A DNA stretch of 48,957 nucleotides from Actinomycetota bacterium (GTDB taxonomy: Bacteria; Actinomycetota; Acidimicrobiia; Acidimicrobiales; JAMCPL01), in assembly GCA_023379675.1 (NCBI GenBank), contig JAMCPL010000022.1, forward strand, positions 1-48,957. Reading direction: 5' to 3'. A program made the position numbers and the translations under genes. The notes beneath the pieces were generated by a model. That model did not search any database. It saw nothing but the letters and a program-made list of their open reading frames with translations, and was not told the origin of the DNA. Within the stretch, counting starts at the first letter, position 1, and each line of letters starts with the position of its first letter. Positions 42,204-48,957 of this stretch are shown piece by piece.

Positions 42204-44723
42204 ATGCGGTATCGGTTACGTAATGAGTATTTCTGTGGAATTGGGAACGGACACAGAATTGGAATGAGGACAATAATTACGCCTGTTATGATAGTGATGT
42301 TGGGCTTGGCCGGCATGCTGATCTCTCCGGTCGTAAGCGGCGCCGGAGGACATGTGGGTAGCAGGCAGACCGCATATCCAATCGGGGCCACACCTGCCAG
42401 CTGGAGCGGGAAGGTATCGCAGGCCAGGCAATCCGCACAAGTCACGCAGACCGTAAGACCGGCAACCACCTCTCCGGCTCCTGCTGCCGCAGGTACGCAA
42501 GGCTATACTGCTGTTACCCCGTTCCGGATAGCAGACACCCGTCCGAACTCGGGCTGTACCAATGTGACTCCTTCGGGGACATTGGGGCCGGACGCCACCG
42601 TTGTGCTGAAGGTCGTAGGGGCAGTTCCATGCGAGGGTACCTCGGGCAGCGTGCCATCGAATGCGACTGCGATAGTGATGAACGTCACTGTTACTGGAGG
42701 AACTGCGGGAGGTTTCCTCACTGTGTTTCCAGCTGAAACCACCAGAACCACCGCCTCCAATTTGAATTGGACCACGGGCCAGGTAGTTTCTAATCTGGTC
42801 ACCGTACAACTGGGCACCAACGGAACTGTCGACATCTACAGCGGCTCCGATGGTTCGGTCAACGTGGTAGCAGACCTACAGGGCTACTATGGACCAGCCA
42901 GCTCCACCAGTGGAGCTGGAAACTACCAGCCATTGTCACCCCACCGTATTTGCGATACCAGGCCTGCAAATGTATCGGGCCTGACCGATCAGTGTACTGG
43001 CCACGCGCCCGGTCCTGGAAACGTACTAACCGTGCAAGTTGCTGGCCACGGAACATTACCGGTCACCGGCATCAGCGCGGTCGTTCTCAACGTCACGGCG
43101 GTGACTCCGAGCAATAGTGGGTACCTGACGGTATATCCTGCCGGTGTTTCGCGGCCCACCACCTCCAACCTGAACTTTGTACCCGACCAGACGGTGCCGA
43201 ACCGGGTGATGGTAGGACTTGGAACCAACGGAGCCATAGACGTGTACAATTTCTCAGGTACCACCAATGTGATTGTGGATGTGACTGGCTACTTTACAGA
43301 TTCCACTGTATCAGCCGCTTCGGGAAGCCTATTTCAGGCAATCCCGCCAAAGCGCATCTGCGATACCAGGCCTGCAAACGTATCCGGCCTGACCGATCAG
43401 TGTACTGGTCGCACCCTTGTGGCAAATCAATCTTCGCAAACATTGGCTATCCAGGTTGCGGGCATGGGAGGCGTTCCCGCTTCGACCAGCACGACACCAC
43501 CCACCGCTGTGGTCATGAATGTGACCATTACGGGCGCAACCGCGAGCAGTTACCTGACCGTCTATCCTGCCACAAGCAGCAGTACTACGCCTCCCACTGT
43601 TTCCGATCTGAACTGGAAACCAGGTGCGACGCTTGCCAATCTGGTAGTTGCCACCATGGCTCCCGGAGGTACCGTCGACATTTACAATTACTCCGGGTCT
43701 GTGGATGTTGTGGTTGACGTGCTCGGATACTTCACTGCTGCTTCCACTACCTGGACGGAGGCACTACCGGCTACCCCAATAGATGGAGCTGCTCCGCTTT
43801 CAGGCGCTCCTGCAGGTACATTCCTGGAATACGCACAGGCTGCCTATGATGCCAGTACCAATGAAGTTGTCCTGTTCGGTGGGACGTGGGGATCTGGTGG
43901 TGGCCCGAACACTACTTGGACATGGAACGGATCCTCATGGCAGCAGCAGTCATCAGCCACCTCTCCGCAGGGAAGGTATGGCGCAGCAATAGCTTACGAC
44001 CCTGCTAACCAGACAGTGGTAATGTTTGGCGGTTACCTGAGCTGCGGCACTTGCGTAGGTAGTTCAAACAGCACTTGGATATGGAACGGCACCAATTGGG
44101 TGAAACCTTCCCCGGCAACCAGCCCCTCTCCAGGATCCTATGAGGCTATGGTATTCGACCAGGCACTCGGCGAGATCGTGCTGTATACGGATAGCGGCAA
44201 CACCTGGACGTGGAATGGCAACACCTGGACGGAGCTTTCACCTGCCTCGAGCCCTGGCGCATTGTGCATGGAGTCCATGGCATACGATCCCTCCAGCCAG
44301 ACGGTGCTTCTGTTCGGCGGGGGCGACAACAGCGGCAACGTGCCGGTAAATGCAACCTGTGCGGGACCCGGATTCCCCGCGCTCGATTCCACCTGGAGTT
44401 TTAACGGTACCACTTGGACGAAGCTGAGCCCTTCTACGAGCCCACCGTCACGTTTCAGTGCGGCAATGGCCTATGATCCCAATACCAGCCAGGTAGTGCT
44501 TTTCGGGGGCTGCGATGGTATAAATGGCAGCACTGGACTGTGCAATGCTTTGACCGATACCTGGACTTGGGATGGGAGTAATTGGACTCAGGCGACCCCG
44601 CAATCAAGCCCGCCTACTGATCCAGGAGGGCAGGGCACCAACGGCATGGTATGGGATGCGGGCAGCGATCTTATGGTTATGCTTGGCTACTACGGATCCA
44701 CGTGGCAATACCCTACCTTCTAG
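42204..44723 (+). CDS. Secreted protein with three DTR domains and a kelch-like propeller
   Basis: An 839-aa exported protein. The signal helix TPVMIVMLGLAGMLISPVV ends near residue 45. Three repeats of about 130 residues each open with R-I-A/C-DTR (PFRIADTR, PHRICDTR, PKRICDTR). Each contains a FLTV/YLTV-Y/F-PA strand, a V-x-N-L/R-V strand and a closing VDV-x-GY-x. From about residue 510 kelch repeats follow (EVVLFGGTWG, TVVMFGGYLS, TVLLFGGGDN, QVVLFGGCDG, each with a Trp-rich TWTWNG). It is probably a wall-bound adhesion or polysaccharide-binding protein. AAGGAGG precedes ATG 42204. The ECF fusion gene follows by 53 bases and may be co-transcribed. Confidence 0.82.
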   Translation: MRYRLRNEYFCGIGNGHRIGMRTIITPVMIVMLGLAGMLISPVVSGAGGHVGSRQTAYPIGATPASWSGKVSQARQSAQVTQTVRPATTSPAPAAAGTQGYTAVTPFRIADTRPNSGCTNVTPSGTLGPDATVVLKVVGAVPCEGTSGSVPSNATAIVMNVTVTGGTAGGFLTVFPAETTRTTASNLNWTTGQVVSNLVTVQLGTNGTVDIYSGSDGSVNVVADLQGYYGPASSTSGAGNYQPLSPHRICDTRPANVSGLTDQCTGHAPGPGNVLTVQVAGHGTLPVTGISAVVLNVTAVTPSNSGYLTVYPAGVSRPTTSNLNFVPDQTVPNRVMVGLGTNGAIDVYNFSGTTNVIVDVTGYFTDSTVSAASGSLFQAIPPKRICDTRPANVSGLTDQCTGRTLVANQSSQTLAIQVAGMGGVPASTSTTPPTAVVMNVTITGATASSYLTVYPATSSSTTPPTVSDLNWKPGATLANLVVATMAPGGTVDIYNYSGSVDVVVDVLGYFTAASTTWTEALPATPIDGAAPLSGAPAGTFLEYAQAAYDASTNEVVLFGGTWGSGGGPNTTWTWNGSSWQQQSSATSPQGRYGAAIAYDPANQTVVMFGGYLSCGTCVGSSNSTWIWNGTNWVKPSPATSPSPGSYEAMVFDQALGEIVLYTDSGNTWTWNGNTWTELSPASSPGALCMESMAYDPSSQTVLLFGGGDNSGNVPVNATCAGPGFPALDSTWSFNGTTWTKLSPSTSPPSRFSAAMAYDPNTSQVVLFGGCDGINGSTGLCNALTDTWTWDGSNWTQATPQSSPPTDPGGQGTNGMVWDAGSDLMVMLGYYGSTWQYPTF

Positions 44724-44776
44724 GAGATCGTATGCACACAGCCCGCAGTCGGTGACATAGCAGGCATCCGAGCGAG

Positions 44777-47179
44777 ATGGTTAGCTCAGACAGCAGCGAA
44801 GATCACGATCAGGAAATTGATAGTGCCGCCGGCGGCAGTAGGTCAGGCCACGAGATGCCACCGGCAGGTGCGCGACACGGCGCATTGGCCAGGTCTGAGC
44901 CAGGCTTTCGCGTAGATCCTGGCTCATCCGATGATCATGACCAAGATGCATTTGCTGAGCTTTACGCGCAATATGCGGCCCGAATATTCGATTACCTGGC
45001 GAGGATGGTACGCAACAGGGATGATGCCGAGGATCTACTGCAGGCTACCTTCCTGCGTGCATACGAAAAGCAGCATACGTTGCGGGATCCGGAGAAGGTA
45101 AAGGGCTGGCTGTTCATGATTGCGCATAATCAAACTATGAATTACTTTCGTACTAGCCGTAGAGAATCTCCGGCCGACGTAGCAGCGGACTTCCCAGAAC
45201 TGAAATCTACCGACGTGAGCCCAGAGGCTGGTGCCGAGGCTGCTGAAGCAGCGGGAATCGTCTGGGCAGCAGCAAGCAGCCTGAACCTCAGACAGTACGA
45301 AGTAATAGATCTTACCGTGCGCCAAGGGCTTTCTACTCCTGAAGTTGCCGTGGCTCTCGGAATACGAGCGTCTCATGCGGCAGTCCTGATTCACCGGGCA
45401 AGAGAATCTTTGGCAGGAGCGGTAAGGGACCTACTGGTGATAAGCAATAGAACTCGTTGCGATAAGCTTGCTATGTTGGTACCAGGGTCGGTTCGTAACC
45501 TTAGCAAAACGCAGCGAGCCAGTGTGGACCAGCACTTACGTTACTGCGCTCACTGCAGGCGGTTGAGCGATGAACTGAGTGCTCCTGAAGCCGTGCTGGC
45601 AGGAATTGCGCCGCTTGCTTTGCCGCATCATTTAGCTGCAGGTGCAGGGGGGTGGCAGCTGATCGTGTCGAGAGACTTGCTGCCCTCGGGAAATGCCCCC
45701 TTAAGGAGCACCACCTCCAAGTATACCTATGCACGTAATCATCCCACCCACCACCTAGCTCACCGCTTTGCCCGCCATGTCGGGAAGTCATGGAAGATCA
45801 GAGTGATTACAGGCTCGATAGCAGTCGCCATAATAGCCATCGGTGCAGGTTTTGTAATTCACGGTAATTTGCGTGGTGGAAGCCTATCTGGCTCTTCGCG
45901 TCACCAGACTGAGGGTAAGCAATCTACGGCTTTGCTCGAGCGACATCATGGTCTTTCAGTGCAATCGAGTGGTAACCCGCTGGCGTACTCTCACGGCTCT
46001 GGCAATGTCCTTGTAATCGCAGATGTACCTTATGGAGGTACGGTAGGTGCTTCAGGCCCATCGATTCATGAAGTAATGCTGGAGACGGTCAATACCATCA
46101 CTGATAAGGTGAACACGGTGACCGATTTCGGCCCAGGCCGGTCATTAGGAGGGGAGCTTTTTCCTGACGGCAGGCACGCTCTGGTGATCATAGGTTCACA
46201 AAACGATTCCCAGCAGCCGGCAGGGACATCGTCGGTGTACGTGGTGAACCTGATTGACAGGAAAGTCCAGGCTGTCTCCGGGATTCCTCCGGCGCCGCTC
46301 TGGGACTACTACTTCACTTTTCGGGTTGCAGGCGAGGATGCGGTAGGCCTTGCCGGTCCGATGTTCACGGGTCCGACGCCCCTGGAAGGTGGTGTTGTCC
46401 AGATTCCAAACGGCAATGCATGGACGGTTGCGCCCTCGGGATTGTCGAAGAAGATTTGGTCATGGTCACCGGGGATATTTTCGACTTTCCCGAATTTTGC
46501 CCAAGCAGCCGGCTCTTATTCCACTCTTTCTGTACAGCCAGATTGCTACCTAATGCAGAGCGATACGATATATATGTCTGTAACGCCCGAGTACGCATAT
46601 TTTGAGCATCATCCGTATGTAAGCGCCGAGTTTGCCGAGATTCACGGGAAATTACAGCAGGTTCTTCCCGCTGGCGGCGCGGTGCAGAGTATTACATTAC
46701 TTGCTAGCGGCAATCTGGCTTACGCGAGTCCAGCACAAGGGAACCGGCAGGATAGCAATTCCTCTACCCGAACTACTCCAACCATGGAGCTACACGCTAT
46801 TAGGCTACATGTGGGCAGGAATGTCCCCTCGTCTCCATTGCTTTCCACTGTGGCCGAACAGATGATAGTTATGCCTGGTCCTGGCCCCGTATCAGTAACG
46901 GTAGGCATGGAAACTGGAGATAACGATTGGAAATATTCCATCCTCAATCCAAGTGCCAGAACGGTGTCCCTGCTTCCTCTTGCCGGCTTCGCGCACGATA
47001 TGTCACCCGACGGTGTATGGTCTCCCGCTGGTGGCGTCTTTGCCATCGGCATTGTCCCAGTTTCTCCCGCTGGTACCCCTACCGACCTCGTAACCGTTAC
47101 CAGATCTGGACAGGTACGTCGGCTTGCGGGTTACCCGCCATACACAGTACTTATCGTACTCGGATTCGTCTCAATGTAG
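44777..47179 (+). CDS. ECF sigma factor fused to zinc anti-sigma, membrane helix and extracellular propeller
   Basis: An 800-aa fusion protein. Residues about 55-130 are sigma region 2 (FAELYAQYAARIFDYLARMV, DAEDLLQATFLRAYEK, GWLFMIAHNQTMNYFR), and 165-215 are region 4 (LRQYEVIDLTVRQGLSTPEVA, ASHAAVLIHRARE). Next is a zinc anti-sigma motif HLRYCAHCRRL (H-x3-C-x2-C) near 255-265. A membrane helix follows (VITGSIAVAIIAIGAGFVI, about 345-365). The C-terminal 430 residues are beta-rich, extracellular and without a named family. Sigma, its inhibitor and a sensor are thus in one chain, comparable to the ECF53-type factors. Activation would need release, probably by proteolysis. The start is ATG 44777; its Shine-Dalgarno sequence is weak. 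Confidence 0.82.
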   Translation: MVSSDSSEDHDQEIDSAAGGSRSGHEMPPAGARHGALARSEPGFRVDPGSSDDHDQDAFAELYAQYAARIFDYLARMVRNRDDAEDLLQATFLRAYEKQHTLRDPEKVKGWLFMIAHNQTMNYFRTSRRESPADVAADFPELKSTDVSPEAGAEAAEAAGIVWAAASSLNLRQYEVIDLTVRQGLSTPEVAVALGIRASHAAVLIHRARESLAGAVRDLLVISNRTRCDKLAMLVPGSVRNLSKTQRASVDQHLRYCAHCRRLSDELSAPEAVLAGIAPLALPHHLAAGAGGWQLIVSRDLLPSGNAPLRSTTSKYTYARNHPTHHLAHRFARHVGKSWKIRVITGSIAVAIIAIGAGFVIHGNLRGGSLSGSSRHQTEGKQSTALLERHHGLSVQSSGNPLAYSHGSGNVLVIADVPYGGTVGASGPSIHEVMLETVNTITDKVNTVTDFGPGRSLGGELFPDGRHALVIIGSQNDSQQPAGTSSVYVVNLIDRKVQAVSGIPPAPLWDYYFTFRVAGEDAVGLAGPMFTGPTPLEGGVVQIPNGNAWTVAPSGLSKKIWSWSPGIFSTFPNFAQAAGSYSTLSVQPDCYLMQSDTIYMSVTPEYAYFEHHPYVSAEFAEIHGKLQQVLPAGGAVQSITLLASGNLAYASPAQGNRQDSNSSTRTTPTMELHAIRLHVGRNVPSSPLLSTVAEQMIVMPGPGPVSVTVGMETGDNDWKYSILNPSARTVSLLPLAGFAHDMSPDGVWSPAGGVFAIGIVPVSPAGTPTDLVTVTRSGQVRRLAGYPPYTVLIVLGFVSM

Positions 47180-47195
47180 AGCGCGTAAGCCATTC

Positions 47196-47210
47196 TATAA
47201 TGTGAGTATG
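47196..47210 (+). promoter_or_regulatory. Leaderless promoter of the alpha/beta hydrolase gene
   Basis: TATAAT at 47196-47201, six bases, then ATG 47208, the same layout as at 2135-2149. It lies 16 bases past the stop of the ECF fusion gene. Confidence 0.6.
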
Positions 47211-47990
47211 GATTGGCGAGCACCTGATGGCGTGGAAATCTCTTACGAGGTGGTAGGGGAGGGGCCGCCGGTGCTTCTTCTCCATGGGTTTGCATCGGAT
47301 GCCAGGACCAACTGGGTCCGTACCGGCGTCGTCGATGCGCTCGTGGACTGCGGTTTTCAGGTGGCGATGTATGACGCTCGTGGTCACGGCAAGTCGGGCA
47401 AGCCCCATGATCCGGCCGCATATGCAACATCGGTGATGCTTGATGATGCTCGTGGCCTTATAGAACACCTCGGCTATCCGAGCGTGCATGTCGTAGGATA
47501 CTCGATGGGAGCCAAGTTGGCTATGAGGTTGGCTGCCGATTACCAGCGAGTACAACGGGCTGTGCTTGGCGGGTTGGGGGATCTCCTCGTACCTATCGGA
47601 GTAGCTGGCACTGCGTATCCCGCTGGCAACATTGCAGCAGCGCTGGAAACCGACGATGTCAGTAGCATCACCGAACCCACTCCTCGTGCCTTTAGGGCAT
47701 TCGCTAACGCAACAAAGGCGGACAGGCGAGCCCTTGCCGCGCTCCAGCGAGCAAGGAGAACTGAACCTCCGTTGGATCTTGGCGCGCTCACCGTGCCGAC
47801 CCTGATTATCACCGGTGAGCAGGATACCCTTGCTGGAGATCCGGCTGCTCTGGCCGCCGCCATACCAGGAGCACGCTACAAGATAGTTCCTGGCAATCAC
47901 CTGTCGGCTGTCCTGTCGAAAGAATTCTCTGTGGCAGTCACATCGTTCCTTAGTAAGCCCGATGCTTTGCATACCAATATAATATCATAG
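47208..47990 (+). CDS. Alpha/beta hydrolase
   Basis: A 260-aa enzyme of the alpha/beta hydrolase fold. The oxyanion segment is VLLLHGFAS and a YDARGHGKSG loop follows. The nucleophile Ser sits in VGYSMGAK (G-x-S-x-G). The acid is likely Asp in TLIITGEQDTLAG, and the catalytic His is in VPGNHLSA near the C terminus. The triad is complete. Substrate is unknown; esterases, lactonases and haloperoxidase-like enzymes share this form. The start ATG 47208 is set by the leaderless promoter and agrees with the usual N terminus of the family; an upstream in-frame extension from 47124 overlaps the previous gene. Confidence 0.87.
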   Translation: MDWRAPDGVEISYEVVGEGPPVLLLHGFASDARTNWVRTGVVDALVDCGFQVAMYDARGHGKSGKPHDPAAYATSVMLDDARGLIEHLGYPSVHVVGYSMGAKLAMRLAADYQRVQRAVLGGLGDLLVPIGVAGTAYPAGNIAAALETDDVSSITEPTPRAFRAFANATKADRRALAALQRARRTEPPLDLGALTVPTLIITGEQDTLAGDPAALAAAIPGARYKIVPGNHLSAVLSKEFSVAVTSFLSKPDALHTNIIS

Positions 47991-48034
47991 CGATATTAAT
48001 AATACATAAGGTAATCAGCATACAAATATCACTT

Positions 48035-48253
48035 ATGTTACCAAATGAGCTGGTGGATTCCATCGACGAAGAGGTGGCAAGTGAGCAAATGGCCAGTGGG
48101 ACAAAGGCTAAGATTCACGCCTTGGAGCGAGAGCGACGCAGGAAAATCGCCGAACAAGATGCGGCAATCGTTGCGCGGCCTCGGACAGATGCCGTCATGG
48201 ACAGCTTAGCCGAATATATCGCAGCCGATTACCAAAGGTCGCGCTACACATAG
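48035..48253 (+). CDS. Small antitoxin-like protein
   Basis: A 72-aa charged protein. It opens MLPNELVDSIDEEVAS, the form of the RHH strand and first helix of MazE/CopG-type antitoxins. The middle is a charged helix (ALERERRRKIAEQDAAIVA), and the tail YIAADYQRSR could bind a toxin. Upstream is AT-rich and promoter-like. No MazF-type toxin is found beside it: the following open frame (48254-48499) has no recognisable domain. It may be an orphan antitoxin or the remains of a pair. Confidence 0.42.
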   Translation: MLPNELVDSIDEEVASEQMASGTKAKIHALERERRRKIAEQDAAIVARPRTDAVMDSLAEYIAADYQRSRYT

Positions 48254-48472
48254 ATGTCCGATAATGTATCTTATGTAAAGTTGACAGAGCAAAACACATT
48301 AAACCATTTTAACCAGGACACCAACGACAGGATCATTTCACACTTACATGACCAGACACGCCCCGCAAGCCCCTGGCTTCAGCTATATAGAGGATGTCGG
48401 CTGGGCGATAGGCTATTTGAACCGACATGGCTGCAATCTCTGTCCGTAAGAGCGAGGAGGTTCACATCGAGC

Positions 48473-48957
48473 CTACCTGTCTTCTTCGAGGCGCCTTAGT
48501 CGCATGTCGATCTGAGCGAAGCCGTCGCGCATCTCCTTGAATCCACTTTCCATGATCCGCAAACTCTGCCCGTACATATCTCTAAGGTCGTTAAAATCTT
48601 GTCGTTGTTGCGCAGCAGTATCAACGAGAACATTCAAGATGCTCTCGTGACGGCTTGTAGTTTCAAGTAACTCCGATAGTATCGTGTCATGATGCTTTAC
48701 CACTTCCACCAATTGTGCCAAAGTTTCCTCGTGACGGTCGGCGATCTCCACCAGGCGTTGTAACGTCTCCTCGTGACGGTTCGAGACTTCCACCAGGCGT
48801 TGTAACGTCTCCTCGTGACGGTTCGAGACTTCCACCAGGCGTTGTAACGTCTCCTCGTGACGGTTCGAGACTTCCACCAGTTCGGCTACGGACTTTTCAA
48901 GACGAGTCAAGGCCTGCTCATGGCGTTGTAGCGTCTCCTCGTGACGGTCGGCGATCT
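48473..48957 (-). CDS. Coiled-coil repeat protein (5' end outside the window)
   Basis: The reading frame is open to the window edge, so the gene is partial. At least 160 residues are seen, built from a 14-residue helical repeat (VSNRHEETLQRLVE) with almost exact copies, then more divergent ones (IADRHEETLAQLVE, TTSRHESILNVLVD). The C-terminal 40 residues (MESGFKEMRDGFAQIDMRLR) continue the helix. It should form a long, acidic coiled coil. Similar proteins of unknown role are often short hypothetical genes; there is no enzyme domain in the visible part. Confidence 0.6.
   Translation of the reverse strand, partial: IADRHEETLQRHEQALTRLEKSVAELVEVSNRHEETLQRLVEVSNRHEETLQRLVEVSNRHEETLQRLVEIADRHEETLAQLVEVVKHHDTILSELLETTSRHESILNVLVDTAAQQRQDFNDLRDMYGQSLRIMESGFKEMRDGFAQIDMRLRRLEEDR
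48748..48880 (-). repeat. 42-bp tandem repeats in the coiled-coil gene
   Basis: Three identical 42-bp units (48748-48789, 48790-48831, 48832-48873) plus a partial unit (48874-48880). 42 is a multiple of three, so copy changes keep the frame and alter coil length by 14 residues. Further worn copies lie on both sides. Confidence 0.85.

Noticed and set aside
48254-48499. 81-codon frame directly after the antitoxin-like gene, as a possible toxin
   Set aside because: The peptide shows no MazF, RelE or PIN features, has uneven composition and overlaps the coiled-coil gene. It could be toxin remains but this cannot be supported.
48748-48880. Regular repeats as a possible CRISPR array
   Set aside because: The units are contiguous with no spacers and encode a 14-residue coiled-coil repeat in frame.

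Overview
The window reads as chromosome of an actinobacterium, most likely an acidophilic Acidimicrobiia-type organism. The evidence is an InhA/FabI-like reductase, many leaderless promoters (a TANNNT box, six bases, then the start codon), a SARP/BTAD regulator, an ECF sigma factor fused to a membrane sensor, and large secreted proteins including a sedolisin (S53), a peptidase family that works at acid pH. Base composition looks mid-50s % GC by eye, lower in the cas genes. The taxonomic call is inference; no rRNA or tRNA gene was seen.

1-13.1 kb: a complete effector operon of a type III-D CRISPR system of the fused 'III-Dv' kind. Gene order is csx15, a membrane-anchored CARF protein, a CARF protein with a RelE-like tail, a 48-codon ORF, cas10 (GGDD intact, no HD domain), a Cas7-Cas5-Cas11 fusion, a double Cas7, csx19 and a Cas7 with insertion. 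Most genes overlap or nearly touch. No cas1, cas2, cas6 or CRISPR array is visible, so crRNAs must come from elsewhere. The operon is bracketed by two decayed IS66 copies in the same orientation. Their inward-facing ends carry a 13-bp inverted repeat (353-365 and 12136-12148), so the cas operon is exactly the cargo of a composite-transposon-like structure. Cas10 would make cyclic oligoadenylate, and the two CARF proteins would respond by acting on the membrane and on mRNA.

13.1-19.8 kb: a PD-(D/E)XK-like protein, an InhA/FabI enoyl reductase, an MFS exporter with its TetR regulator (behind three 26-bp tandem repeats and a palindromic operator), two four-helix membrane proteins, and a leaderless HTH/nucleotidyltransferase pair with a nested palindromic operator.

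19.8-26.6 kb: a group-2 sigma factor, then a TerY-like vWA protein facing an FHA-HTH / PP2C / Ser-Thr kinase operon (a TerY-P-type phosphosignalling set), then a lipoprotein.

26.8-28.5 kb: an IS21 istB relic and an AbiEii-like nucleotidyltransferase with its partner.

28.6-47.2 kb: cell-surface and regulatory genes. These are a single-pass membrane protein, a giant S53 peptidase with a seven-repeat propeller spliced into its catalytic domain, an ATPase-TPR-BTAD regulator, a GH76-like secreted hydrolase, a secreted kelch protein, and an ECF sigma / zinc anti-sigma / membrane / propeller fusion. Three of these share a repeated 'DTR' beta domain. 47.2-49 kb: an alpha/beta hydrolase, a small antitoxin-like ORF and a coiled-coil protein built on 42-bp repeats that runs off the window.
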